Below, piece by piece: positions 1 to 8,148 of a DNA stretch of 64,000 bases. The notes under the pieces were generated by a model, which saw nothing but the letters and a program-made list of their open reading frames with translations, was not told the DNA's origin and made no database searches. Positions within the stretch are counted from its first letter, which is position 1, and the number at the start of each line of letters is the position of its first letter. The DNA comes from Lentisphaerae bacterium GWF2_57_35 (lineage in GTDB: Bacteria; Verrucomicrobiota; Kiritimatiellia; CAIQIC01; GWF2-57-35): positions 1 through 64,000 of the forward strand of contig MHBK01000057.1 in the NCBI GenBank assembly GCA_001804865.1, in the 5' to 3' direction. The translations under genes and the position numbers were made by a program.

Positions 1-1190
1 TAGACATAGGTATCGACCCGACTGAACGTCCGCGATGCGACCACGTGGCGGTGGTAAAGCGCCCAGCCCCGAAGCACTGAATTGAGCTTCGCGACGACCG
101 CTTCGATCGGTGCGCTCAGACTGCGTCGGAGTAGTTCCCCGATCTTTTCCAGAAGGGCGAGAACGCCTTTCCGGGCCGGCACAATGTGCAGCACGGAGCC
201 GTGCTTGCAGAAGGTCTGCCCGAGGAACGTGAATCCGTCGTGGATACGTGTGATCGCGGTCTTTTCGCTCGAGAGCTCGAGCCCGCGCTCTTTCAGGAAC
301 TTTTCCACCGCCGGACGGACGACTTCCACGAGCAGTCGTTTCGACTTGCCCGTGACGATGAAGTCGTCGGCATAGCGGACGAAGTTGACCCGTTGGCGTC
401 GGGGGACGGCCTGGTCGATGGCGGACTCCAAGCCGTCGAGGGTCATGTTCGCCAGGAGGGGACTGATGATCCCGCCCTGCGGGGTTCCTTTGTGCGTCGG
501 ATACCAGTGGCCATCTTCGCAGTATCCGGCTTCCAGCCATTTGCGGAGGATTTCTTTATCCATCGGAATGTGGCTCAACATCCATCCTTTCGAGATGTTG
601 TCGTAGCACCCGGCGATGTCGGCCTCCATCACCCACGTCGCCGAGTTCGATTTGGCCAGCGCGTTGAACGCCGCCGCGACGGCATCCGCGCAGCAACGGC
701 CCTCGCGGAACCCGTAGGAGTTCCGGTCGGCCGTGGTTTCCGCGACGGGGGCCAGCGCCAGCTTGTACAACGCCTGCATGGCGCGGTCGAACAGGGTGGG
801 GATGCCCAGAGGTCGTTTCTTTCCGTTCTTCTTCTCGAGGTAGATCCTTCGCAAGGGTTGGGGGTTGTATCCGTGTCGTCGCAGGCCGCCTAGGGCCTGC
901 CACTTGGCGCGGGCGCCCTGCCACAGGACGCCATCGACGCCGGGAGTCTTCCTCCCCTTATTCGAGGTCACCCGTTTGACAGCCAAGGCCTTGGCGTGGA
1001 ACGAGTGCGTCAGCACCCACTGCAAGGCTCTCGCCCGGCCGTGGTGTCCTTCTTGAACCGCCTTAGCGATACGAATCTGTAGTCGTCTGACTTCGCGCTG
1101 AGCGGTCTTCCAGTCGATGGAGGCCCACTTCTTGGCGTCGTCGATGAACGCACCATCCCGCTGTTGGCGGGACGTCATTTGCTTTTTCAT
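1..1190 (-). CDS. ltrA: Group II intron reverse transcriptase/maturase (3' end outside window)
   Basis: Multifunctional intron-encoded protein that splices and reverse-transcribes its host group II intron. The reading frame is open from an ATG at 1190 (GGAGAA lies upstream) to the window edge with no stop. It shows the RT0/RT1 region (VKRVTSNKGRKTPGVDG), the finger/palm motif KKNGKKRPLGIPTLFDRAMQ, the GTPQGGIISPLLANMTLDGLE block, and the catalytic YADD near residue 273. The start of the maturase X domain follows, with GWALYHRHVV close to the edge. The visible part is about 396 residues, so only the end of domain X and any DNA-binding/HNH region are missing. No frameshift or stop was seen, so the protein may be active. 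The family is certain; whether the intron is complete cannot be judged here. Confidence 0.95.
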   Translation of the reverse strand, partial: MKKQMTSRQQRDGAFIDDAKKWASIDWKTAQREVRRLQIRIAKAVQEGHHGRARALQWVLTHSFHAKALAVKRVTSNKGRKTPGVDGVLWQGARAKWQALGGLRRHGYNPQPLRRIYLEKKNGKKRPLGIPTLFDRAMQALYKLALAPVAETTADRNSYGFREGRCCADAVAAAFNALAKSNSATWVMEADIAGCYDNISKGWMLSHIPMDKEILRKWLEAGYCEDGHWYPTHKGTPQGGIISPLLANMTLDGLESAIDQAVPRRQRVNFVRYADDFIVTGKSKRLLVEVVRPAVEKFLKERGLELSSEKTAITRIHDGFTFLGQTFCKHGSVLHIVPARKGVLALLEKIGELLRRSLSAPIEAVVAKLNSVLRGWALYHRHVVASRTFSRVDTYV

Positions 1191-1694
1191 CTGCGTCGAT
1201 TCTCCAGATGCTCTCGCCAGGAAACACCTGTTGGACGTCGGCTTCCCGTTCGCGCCCCCGCGGCAGCGGCGGCGTTTTGGGTTGAGTCCACACGGGACTC
1301 TATCCGTTCCGTTACGGCCCGGCTTTCGCTTCTTCCAACTTCTCCCTGCCGCCCCTCCATCGGCCTGCCTTGCGGTTGGCTTGCTCCGGCTTTGCGCCAG
1401 GGCGGAGTGACGGCTTTTCCACGTTTCACGATCTTGACCTGTATGGACCCTTTAGGCGGAGCCTGAACACCGGTGGCGCGAGGGTTTCGTGCGGGCACGT
1501 TGGCGACCCGCCTCCTGGCCACTTCCGAAGTCGCACCGGGGACTTCGCTTCGGACCCGTCAACTTCCCTGAGCCCTGTTTTCGTTTACGATGCGTCTACG
1601 GCTCTTTGTCTATTCTCGCCTTGGGGTCCCGACCCTAGCCCTACGCCGAATTGGAAGTTATCGGTTTCGGTACATTGCCGGATGGGCTTCGCAC
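1191..1694 (-). ncRNA. Probable 5' ribozyme part (domains I-III) of the group II intron
   Basis: About 500 nt separate the RT start from the next upstream gene and hold no convincing ORF. Group II introns carry their RT in domain IV, so the catalytic RNA domains I-III should lie here. A GTGCG intron-type 5' start is seen at 1694 reading leftward; a second GTGCG at 1536 is an alternative start. Boundaries rest on the 5' consensus and typical spacing only; no secondary structure was computed. Confidence 0.45.
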
Positions 1695-1877
1695 CCCGTC
1701 ATACGCGCAACGGCAGCACGCCATCCTCGGGTACTGGCGGAAACACGCCAGATGCAATCGATTCAGTTTTACCTCCTCCTTGCATATTCAAGATCGCAAC
1801 CTCGTGTCGCGACCAACGTCCAAAATCTGCGGCGCTGAGCTTCTCAGCATACGCAGGATTTTTTTGACTGCTTTCTT

Positions 1878-2252
1878 TCATTGCTTCAATTCGGAGAATG
1901 ATTTCTCAAGCTCTTTCCAAGTTGCCTGAAACTTCGCCTTCGCTTCAAGACACTCCTCGTACGCGTCGTTCCACGGTGTGCTTGTATCAACTATAAATCC
2001 GCAATTTCGACCGAATGGCGCGAGCACGATTGGGTTTCCGTCTGCATCAAATCCGATTTCACGGGTCGGAACTTCTTTGTCATCAAGTTCGACCCACCAC
2101 GTGCGTAAGGCAGGGTAGAATCGCTCATAGTCGGGATTCGCCGGAGGGATGATGCGTTGCAGGAGCCTGCACCACCACGGCAAGGGCGTGTCTTTCCATG
2201 AACCAGTCTTGACCTCGATGTATTTCATTTCAATGACAGCTAACGATTGCAC
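1878..2252 (-). CDS. Conserved-looking hypothetical protein, about 120 aa
   Basis: Unrecognised small cytoplasmic protein without signal peptide or membrane segment. It is rich in Trp and acidic residues, with a distinctive core (RTWWVELDDKEVPTREIGFD followed by PFGRNCGF). The C-terminus is a charged, Lys/Glu-rich helix. An internal Met at residue 9 (2228) is an alternative start; neither start has a clear ribosome-binding site. The gene lies just upstream of the group II intron in the same direction. Its stop overlaps the ATG of a 60-codon ORF (1699-1881) that runs into the presumed intron 5' end, so the intron may sit within or just behind a second small gene. The function is unknown and immunity- or effector-like roles are not supported by any visible motif. 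Confidence 0.55.
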   Translation of the reverse strand: MQSLAVIEMKYIEVKTGSWKDTPLPWWCRLLQRIIPPANPDYERFYPALRTWWVELDDKEVPTREIGFDADGNPIVLAPFGRNCGFIVDTSTPWNDAYEECLEAKAKFQATWKELEKSFSELKQ

Positions 2253-2737
2253 GAAGCGGCGCGGTTTTAGACGCGTATGCTTCAGTACTTGGTGTTGAGG
2301 AAGACGAGATCGTGGAAGCGATTGGAATCCTGACGAACTTGGTACGTCACCGCGGACGGTGAACTACCGAAATGCTTCTGAAACAGCTCTGCGAAGTCTG
2401 GTTGTCTTTTCATTCTTTATGGACCATTAGGGTCAGAGCCATTAGGGTCACATGACCCCAATGGCCACCGTCACCGCTATCCTCTAACCACAGGGCTGAC
2501 CCCGCGCTGCCCGTTTTCGTAGCCGCGCCGGTAACGGCGTGGCTCGCGTCAGCACAAAAACCCGCCATGCCCATTGCGTTTTCATTTTTTCATCCCTGAC
2601 TGTAAGAAGCGATTTTCAGGGTCAAAAATCGCTCCATAAATGACTTTGGAAGCGATTCCTTTTTCGGAAGACTCTAGGAGCAAATAACTTGCTGTGGTCC
2701 GAACTAGATTCCTCCAAATTCCGACCTGATTCCGACA
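2253..2737. other. Gene-free interval with repeats
   Basis: No convincing gene. On the plus strand a 40-codon open stretch ends at a TGA near 2360 and reads like a protein tail (VLGVEEDEIVEAIGILTN), but it has no start and may be a gene remnant. Near 2430-2460 ATTAGGGTCA occurs twice, the second inside a GGGTCACATGACCC palindrome. A 29-bp sequence at 2475-2503 recurs at 57461-57489, and a REP-type palindrome lies at 2519-2542. Confidence 0.6.
2519..2542 (+). repeat. REP-type palindrome (GTAGCCGCG...GGCGTGG)
   Basis: A 24-bp imperfect palindrome beginning GTAGCCGCG and ending GGCGTGG. It belongs to a family with nine copies in this window (see findings). This variant is nearly identical to the copy at 7470-7493. 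Confidence 0.8.
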
Positions 2738-3997
2738 CTAAATCTTGTCCGATTTTTTCCCATTGCACCTTCTGCAGAGAAGCTGAATGTTCTTTCCGGT
2801 GTTTGCACCTCCACGGCTGACCGGAATTATGTGATCAAACTCAATGTAATCTTCTGCTCCACATTCTGCGCACTTACCTTGATCTCTGATCCATACTTCA
2901 TGTCGAACTTCTTTTGATATGCGTCTTCTATCATTAATCGAGCAGTCTCCTCCTGATATGGAAATTGTCCTATTGACAGCTCTGGCAAGCGCACTCATAT
3001 AAGATGCCGCTACAGGCGCGTCGGCGACAAGATAAGTACCAGATCCATGCTTTGGATTGAATAACAGAGACATATGAGTATGTCTCGCGGCATCACATCT
3101 TCTGAGATGCTCATGCGGGTGCGAAACTGAAAAGTCTTCTGACATGAATTCACAACGTGAACTTGTAATGTACAACGCTCCATGAACATGGGCCAATTGC
3201 TTATGTTTCTTGAGTAGATATTCCGCTTCTGTTTTAAAATACAGGGCTTCGTCTGATTTGAGCCAAAGAGGATTCTCTTTCAGTGGCGGAGGCAATATAT
3301 TATTATTCAATCGCCATAATGTCTCCACACGTTCGAGAATCACGTCAACTTCCTGCTGCATGCTTTGCAGCCCAAAAGCATTTATGTATTCGCTAATCTT
3401 GTCTCTTTCTTCGCGGCTAACGCATCTATCGGCAATCGTATCAGCAAGCATCCTTCTCAAAAATTGAATTGCCTGAGGTTTCACTGCGTCTTGTATTTCA
3501 AATAGCTCAATGTACCTGAGTAATTCCGACAACTCATTCGGCGTCATAAGATTATCGGCGATCACATCGGCAAACACTCTATTTCCAAATTCCGTTGTTA
3601 CAGGTTTGATCAGTCCAACAGCATCAGTCCATTCAATGCCATGCTGGAGAAGGTCGCCTCGTATTTTGCGCTCTTCTTCTTCTGATATGATTCCATCTTC
3701 TGTCGCTTTAAGGAATGTCTGAGGCAATTTTCCAATATAGCGTTGCCTGGATATGTGTTGCTGTGCTTTCTTAAATCCTTTAGCAACGACACCTCCCGTC
3801 GCCTTTGCAGCAATCGCCGCTGCATGAATAGCCTTTTCAGCAACCGCAGTTGATACACCTGATACTGTTGCTGAAATACCTCTTGGAGGGCCGTCGTATA
3901 TCCACTGGACCCCGCAGTCACATTCAAGATGTTGACCAATAGTAACCTCGGGAATATCTCCAGCATTATAGTGACAACTTGGGCAGATAACTTTCAT
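2738..3997 (-). CDS. Zinc ribbon / TerB-like / C-terminal HNH endonuclease protein
   Basis: Multidomain cytoplasmic protein, probably a nucleic-acid-cutting effector. Order: an N-terminal zinc ribbon (Cys5, Cys8, Cys26, Cys28), a short Ala/Gly-rich helix, a helical region around residues 95-225 with TerB-like DGIISEEEE turns, a middle part around 240-345 that could be a PH-like module, and a C-terminal HNH nuclease. In the HNH, CAEC (376-379) pairs with CRRC (408-411) around a DH dyad (388-389) and an Asn at 403, so metal and catalytic residues look intact. It is the last of three same-strand genes (83 bp after the K+ channel gene) and is visibly more AT-rich than the genes beyond 9 kb, suggesting transfer. 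A restriction or defence role is inferred from HNH plus context; no substrate can be read. Confidence 0.8.
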   Translation of the reverse strand: MKVICPSCHYNAGDIPEVTIGQHLECDCGVQWIYDGPPRGISATVSGVSTAVAEKAIHAAAIAAKATGGVVAKGFKKAQQHISRQRYIGKLPQTFLKATEDGIISEEEERKIRGDLLQHGIEWTDAVGLIKPVTTEFGNRVFADVIADNLMTPNELSELLRYIELFEIQDAVKPQAIQFLRRMLADTIADRCVSREERDKISEYINAFGLQSMQQEVDVILERVETLWRLNNNILPPPLKENPLWLKSDEALYFKTEAEYLLKKHKQLAHVHGALYITSSRCEFMSEDFSVSHPHEHLRRCDAARHTHMSLLFNPKHGSGTYLVADAPVAASYMSALARAVNRTISISGGDCSINDRRRISKEVRHEVWIRDQGKCAECGAEDYIEFDHIIPVSRGGANTGKNIQLLCRRCNGKKSDKI

Positions 3998-4080
3998 GTG
4001 ATTCTATATTTTGGTGGTGAACATGATTGCCGTAGGCTTCTTTATTATTCATTGAAGGTTTTCTAAAAACGTCAAATCCC

Positions 4081-4842
4081 TTATCCGACATCTCTATCCG
4101 GAGAAGCTTCCTTCTCTTGTTCTTGCCGTGCCTTTGACAAGGCTGAGGCTACCAAGCCGGTTGGGACAGCGATAATTCCTAGTCCAACAATCAGGATGAC
4201 AAATGTGAAAAGTTTTCCCCACCCTGTGATGGGATAGATGTCTCCGTATCCCACCGTGGTTAGCGTGGCGACAGCCCACCAAAGGCTGTCGAAGATGGAA
4301 CGGAATTTGTCTGGTTGAGCGGCATGTTCGCAGTAGTAGATGCCGACGGCCGCTAAATAGAGGACAATGCAAGCTGTGGCTCCGAATAGCAGGAGTTCTT
4401 CCCGGGCGATAATGAACGCCCGATGGAATCGTTGCACGGCATGGCTGTAGCGAGCCAGCTTAAGAATTCGGAAGAGGCGCAGGAGCCGGAATGCCCTGAG
4501 TGATCGCAGATCAACTCCGAGGCTTAAATAGAAGGGCAAAATGGCCAAGAGATCAATTAGACCGAAAAAGCTGAAGCTGTATTTCTTTGGAGGACGTGAG
4601 AGAAGAATTCGAAGCACATACTCCACGGTAAAAATACTAATTGAACCCGTTTCAAAGTATCGGAGCATCCGAATTTGTTTCACACTTAAATCAGGGAGCG
4701 TTTCTAGGGCAAACTCAATCAGAGAAAGAACAATGATCCCTTGGATGATATATTCCAGCCATCCAAATCGCACACGACCTTCTTCATCTCTCGTTATCAT
4801 CGTACTCACGTTGGGGGCTGTTGGATCGCAATCCATCCTCAC
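4081..4842 (-). CDS. Voltage-gated potassium channel (six-TM Kv type)
   Basis: Inner-membrane K+ channel of the ion_trans family, 253 residues, the usual size for bacterial Kv channels. Helices are visible from about residue 29. The S4 voltage sensor has Arg/Lys every third position (RSLRAFRLLRLFRILKLAR, about 113-131). The pore helix is followed by the selectivity filter TVGYGD (196-201) and S6 (about 211-236), then a short charged tail. There is no RCK/TrkA domain. The start lies only 9 nt behind the stop of the nuclease-like gene at 4852, so the two are almost certainly co-transcribed. Pairing with a PD-(D/E)XK protein and an HNH protein is unusual and may mean the channel works as a membrane effector; that is inference. 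Confidence 0.95.
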   Translation of the reverse strand: MRMDCDPTAPNVSTMITRDEEGRVRFGWLEYIIQGIIVLSLIEFALETLPDLSVKQIRMLRYFETGSISIFTVEYVLRILLSRPPKKYSFSFFGLIDLLAILPFYLSLGVDLRSLRAFRLLRLFRILKLARYSHAVQRFHRAFIIAREELLLFGATACIVLYLAAVGIYYCEHAAQPDKFRSIFDSLWWAVATLTTVGYGDIYPITGWGKLFTFVILIVGLGIIAVPTGLVASALSKARQEQEKEASPDRDVG

Positions 4843-4851
4843 GATTTGTTC

Positions 4852-5664
4852 TTACATAGGTGGCGGTACTGTTTGAGCGTTGGATTGCTGTACAACAACA
4901 ACCGGTTCACTCGCGGGCGGAGGGATAACTTCTGATGCAGCGGTCTTTGATGTTCTAGACTTCCGCTCGGGCAACGATATTTTCATCTGATCCATCATTG
5001 CCCCCGCATTATCATTCAACAATCTTCTAATAGCGCCAACGATGTCTTCAGGATTAACAGAGGCACCTGTTTTACGACGGATTGAGTTTTTGTACGCGCG
5101 AAGTGAATCCTCCGACAATATTTCATCGAGCAAACATTCAGGTGTCAAAGCGCTTTGCGTTTCCCATAGATCTTTTAGGACTTCCTTCTTAAGGCTCCGA
5201 AGAGAGAGGATATCGAAGTGTTCTTCAAGCTCTGCAATGTCATCCAGCATCAGATTCCAAGCCTTGATCAGCATTGTTTCAGGTGGTTGACCAAATTCAA
5301 TATGATGCAACTCCCATTGACGACCGTTGGTCAGCAATACCCATTCGCATCCCAAATCAACTGCATAACGCATGGCTTGCTTGAGGTGCTTTGGTGCAAG
5401 GTCAACATTCACGCGCTTCAGCTCAACAACAATGGATACTTTTTCAGGAGTCAGATTGATCGCAAAATCCAAGTGTTCCGTGTCACCCACCCCATGTACA
5501 GCATGTTCGCGCGACAAATGCTTAAACGCGTCATATCCCATTACAGCTTCAAAAATCCGCTCAACCCGTCTACGCGTCTCGGCTTCGTTCCCATCGCTCT
5601 TCTGCACATCTTCAATGATCCTCCGAGCCTCACGAATAGCTTCTCTCATTTCATTGACGGCCAT
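4852..5664 (-). CDS. HsdR N-terminal-like PD-(D/E)XK nuclease domain protein
   Basis: Stand-alone protein resembling the N-terminal nuclease domain of type I restriction subunit HsdR, 270 residues, without the helicase part. A helical start is followed by the PD-(D/E)XK core: Asp66 (EHLDFAI), then Glu81-Leu-Lys83 (VVELKR), then an LTNGRQWELHHIEFG strand-loop typical of the family. The C-terminal third is a helical segment and a Pro/Val-rich tail (after about 240) that looks disordered. The start at 5664 has a strong GGGAGGA site 8 nt upstream. It is the first gene of a three-gene unit with a K+ channel and an HNH protein. Known relatives act on DNA; whether this one cuts or only senses cannot be told from sequence. 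Confidence 0.85.
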   Translation of the reverse strand: MAVNEMREAIREARRIIEDVQKSDGNEAETRRRVERIFEAVMGYDAFKHLSREHAVHGVGDTEHLDFAINLTPEKVSIVVELKRVNVDLAPKHLKQAMRYAVDLGCEWVLLTNGRQWELHHIEFGQPPETMLIKAWNLMLDDIAELEEHFDILSLRSLKKEVLKDLWETQSALTPECLLDEILSEDSLRAYKNSIRRKTGASVNPEDIVGAIRRLLNDNAGAMMDQMKISLPERKSRTSKTAASEVIPPPASEPVVVVQQSNAQTVPPPM

Positions 5665-6309
5665 ATTCGATTCCTCCCATGGAATTTGTGTTTGCGAGAA
5701 CCTTTTGAGGGTTCAAAAGGGTCCTCGTATTTAAGTATTTCATATTTTGCTCAATGAAAAATTGAATTACTGAGGAAAATCTAATTCCTGTCTGCCCGAG
5801 CACATTCATTTAAGTCCCTTGTTCTCTCTTCAACGAATGGATTCAGAAGCCGCTAAGAATGAAAGAGTTTATACAAAATTTCGGAAGGAAACCCAAGAAG
5901 AATTTCCGAACTTGAAGAGATTGCCTATTTCCGATTGCCGAAGGCCGAATTGAAGAGGTTTTCAATCTGCGCCCTGCCCGACATAGCGTCTCGCGAGGCG
6001 GGATTTGCGTGATGCAATTTTAGAAAAATAGAGAAAGGAGTTTCGGCTATAAAATCATTGGCCATCATAATGACGACCGTTTGGACTTGTTCACCAGAGT
6101 CTTTTGGGTTCGATCCAATTCGGCGGCTATGGTTTTCTCATCGGGCAAGGCCATGCTGTATTCTGATGAACGCAAAATCGCCGCCCAGTTCCAGGAGGAA
6201 ATGCTTCTGTCTCGTAAAAGCGGCGGGCAAGCTCGTTCTTGACCGAGAGTAGACGGACATAAGCGGACCACGGGAGAGGGAAACGGGCGTCCGTCTCCCG
6301 AACGATAGA

Positions 6310-6401
6310 TTCGGCAGACGGCGTCTGCCGAATAAATTGGCCAGACACTGTCTGACCTATTGAATTTTCAGTTTTTAGCAATTGGGCAGACATTGTCTGA
6401 C
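6310..6401. repeat. Three consecutive CAGAC...GTCTG inverted repeats
   Basis: Three related palindromes within 92 bp: 6310-6332 (10-bp arms TTCGGCAGAC/GTCTGCCGAA around GGC), 6339-6357 (GGCCAGACACTGTCTGACC) and 6384-6401 (GGCAGACATTGTCTGAC core). The shared half-site is CAGAC. They could be operator sites or eroded REP-type repeats; no gene start lies close by. Confidence 0.6.
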
Positions 6402-6423
6402 TTTTTCCCCACTCTGGGCCCAC

Positions 6424-6739
6424 AGCGCAAGAGAAGGAAAGGCCGACGTCTCAAAGAACAAAAAATACCGCCAGAGACCGGCATGTTCGCTTTAGCGACA
6501 TGCCGGGTGCTACAGCGCGGCGCATGGGGTTGGGCGAGTCTGCGAGCCCCAAAACGGGGACGCGTCAGTTGGGTTCGGCTGCAAGGCGGCCAAGGCGGTG
6601 CAGGATATGTATCCGCACCGCCTTGGCCAACGCAGCAGACGGACCTAAATGGCGCGTCCCCGTTTTGCCCCATGCGCCGTGCTTTTGCGGCCCCAACGCA
6701 CGCTCCTCCCCCAGGCCACCGCCTCACGGCGGCGGCTAC
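6424..6739 (+). repeat. Structured direct repeat, copy A (~316 bp)
   Basis: Near-identical to copy B at 8384-8701, same orientation. It contains a hairpin at 6477-6508, then a long interrupted palindrome at 6515-6682 with arm pairs 6515-6529/6668-6682, 6550-6564/6653-6667 (15 bp perfect) and 6588-6601/6615-6628 (14 bp perfect). It ends with a REP palindrome at 6716-6739. No transposase ORF lies inside. It may be a non-autonomous mobile element or a structured RNA. Confidence 0.85.
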
Positions 6740-7189
6740 AGGAGTCGCGGTTACGGCTGGACGATCACGCGGTAGATCCAGGGGCCGCGGCTGCCGGCGG
6801 GGGCGCAGCCATCAGGGTCGACTAGCCATCAGGGTCGGGCATCGACAATAGACTTTGTAGGCATCAGGGTCAGCATGGGCAAAGCCAAATCCATGGCGGT
6901 CGAGATCATTTGCTGTGTTTGTGGAATGATCCAACGGGCAGTAGGTCAACGGTCAGGGGTAGTCCACAAGCCGTGAGCAAACTGCTCAAGCGTCTGGCCC
7001 TTCGGCTCCACCCAAGGGCCAGAACTTCAACGGTCGATGCCTGACCCGATGGGATTAGTAAACGGGGCCAGGTGGCCCCGTCTCCAACATTGCCCCTCCA
7101 GCACCCCAACACTTCAGCCATTATAATTACGACTCAGGCTTGACTCATAAGGAGTTTCTTAAAGGACCGCGGCCATTCCTGGCCACGAT

Positions 7190-7357
7190 GGCGGGCAAGA
7201 AGGGTGCATCCTGTGATACTGCCGCAACAGCGGACGGCGACGGAGCGCCGTCCCTACCATTCTTTGCTGTGGGTAGGGCGCTCACTCCGCTGAGCGCCTT
7301 CTTTTCCTCATACAACCTGCGGCCTTGTCGAGATGCACCCGGGCAAGAATGCCCGCC
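7190..7357. repeat. Nested palindromic element
   Basis: The outer arms are GGCGGGC (7190-7196) and GCCCGCC (7351-7357). A second arm pair is GGGTGCATC (7202-7210) and GATGCACCC (7332-7340). Inside lies a variant of the 43505-43583 hairpin (starting AACAGCGGACGGCGACGG, then CTTTGCTGTGGGTAGGG) and a small GGCGCTCA/TGAGCGCC hairpin. It looks like one palindromic repeat inserted into another. Confidence 0.65.
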
Positions 7358-7469
7358 CTCCCATGAAGAGCCTCGCGTCAGGCGCCCCTGCGCAAACTTG
7401 CCGGTCCCACATCCTGAAGTAACTTGATGAAGGGTAAAACGGACTGCGCAAAACGCCCTTCGCATTCTC

Positions 7470-7493
7470 GTAGCCGCGCCGGTAACGGCGTGG
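7470..7493 (+). repeat. REP-type palindrome (GTAGCCGCG...GGCGTGG)
   Basis: Same 24-bp palindrome family as 2519-2542, in the gene-free DNA downstream of the leftward toxin/antitoxin pair. Confidence 0.8.
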
Positions 7494-7571
7494 CTCTTGC
7501 CGCCAGAATGATCGTCAAATAGGCTTAAAATGACTGTATCCATAAAAGTTCCTTTGACCCAACGTCGAGGG

Positions 7572-7778
7572 TCAGATTCGGCGAGCTTGCGAGCCGTAAC
7601 CTGGCCCCTCTGGTTCTGCCACTTTCTTATGCCGCTTTGTTCGATTCACCAAACGAAGGCCACGATCTGTCTGCGACGCCTTCAAGCGATCGAAGAGACG
7701 ACGCAAATCGTGATCACATTCAGCGGCCAGACCATCCTTGATCTCCCACAGTTCCTTGAGAATGGGGTCAGCATTCAT
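7572..7778 (-). CDS. Small partner protein of the PIN toxin (probable antitoxin)
   Basis: Protein of 68 residues that begins MNADPILKELWEIKDGLAAE and continues with a charged helix, the form seen in small proteins that follow this subgroup of PIN-domain toxins. Its start at 7778 lies inside the end of the toxin gene (11-nt overlap), so translation is probably coupled. Order is toxin first, antitoxin second, reversed from the commonest type II layout but usual for this subgroup. The C-terminal half is basic and Gly/Arg-rich and lacks a recognisable DNA-binding fold. The antitoxin role is inferred from context and size; a remnant without function is possible because the toxin is damaged. Confidence 0.6.
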   Translation of the reverse strand: MNADPILKELWEIKDGLAAECDHDLRRLFDRLKASQTDRGLRLVNRTKRHKKVAEPEGPGYGSQARRI

Positions 7779-8148
7779 CTTGGTCTCCCATCAGTTCTTC
7801 GGGTGTGCAAATCTCCGGACATGCGTAGCCGTGTCTGGCACAGACAGAACGAATGACCGGCTTTGTCTCGGCGTTGTCAATATGGCGGCAGTTCCAGGTG
7901 AGAAGGTAGTCCATGCCGTGAACCGCAGCCAACGCAATGTGAGCGGCCTCGACGCGACGTCGAGCGGCATCAGGGTCGCCGCGTCGGACCTCCTGTTCCA
8001 CCAATGGCGAGACGAAGAGATCGAAACGCGCCCGGCGCGTGTCCCACCACTCGCGCGTCATCTGCTGACGGGCCGTCGCCAGAAGGTCGCGCGTGGGACG
8101 CGCGGTCAAGTAACTCAGAATCGATGTTTCTACGTATACCGTCGTCAT
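7768..8148 (-). CDS. PIN-domain (VapC-like) toxin with internal deletion
   Basis: RNase-type PIN toxin of the group starting MTTVYVETSILSYLT, with acidic Glu7 and a second acidic patch (Glu51, Glu53). At 126 residues it is about 40 shorter than relatives known to me. After GDPDAARRRVEA (residue 68) the sequence jumps directly to AHIALAAVHGMDYLLTWNCRHIDNAE. The segment that normally ends in an Asp-Ala-His motif, and carries a conserved acidic residue, is missing. The deletion keeps the frame, and the C-terminus (ICTPEELMG) is intact. A toxin lacking that acidic residue is probably inactive. The gene overlaps its small partner by 11 nt. Confidence 0.8.
   Translation of the reverse strand: MTTVYVETSILSYLTARPTRDLLATARQQMTREWWDTRRARFDLFVSPLVEQEVRRGDPDAARRRVEAAHIALAAVHGMDYLLTWNCRHIDNAETKPVIRSVCARHGYACPEICTPEELMGDQDEC

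Larger units (their letters stand above)
5665..7571. other. Long gene-poor, repeat-rich interval
   Basis: Nearly 1.9 kb without a convincing gene. 5700-6050 is AT-rich and should hold the promoter of the leftward nuclease/channel cluster. Around 6040-6240 a plus-strand open stretch (ending RKSGGQARS) has no start or recognisable family. From 6310 on the DNA is a series of palindromes: three CAGAC/GTCTG repeats, structured repeat copy A, three GCATCAGGGTC-type motifs at 6808-6871, a nested palindrome at 7190-7357 and a REP at 7470. Short ORFs predicted across these are by-products of the repeats. Confidence 0.65.

Noticed and set aside
186..893. 235-codon plus-strand ORF
   Set aside because: Antisense of the group II intron reverse transcriptase.
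2300..2362. Plus-strand protein-like tail near 2.3 kb
   Set aside because: No start codon and no family recognised; noted only as a possible remnant in the interval entry.
6058..6252. Short plus-strand ORF near 6.1 kb
   Set aside because: A different frame in the same place reads more protein-like, but neither has a start, domain or context; left as gene-free.
6360..6851. Arg/Pro-rich ORFs across structured repeat A (and likewise B)
   Set aside because: The same peptides arise from both repeat copies and both strands; they follow from palindromic DNA rather than coding selection.
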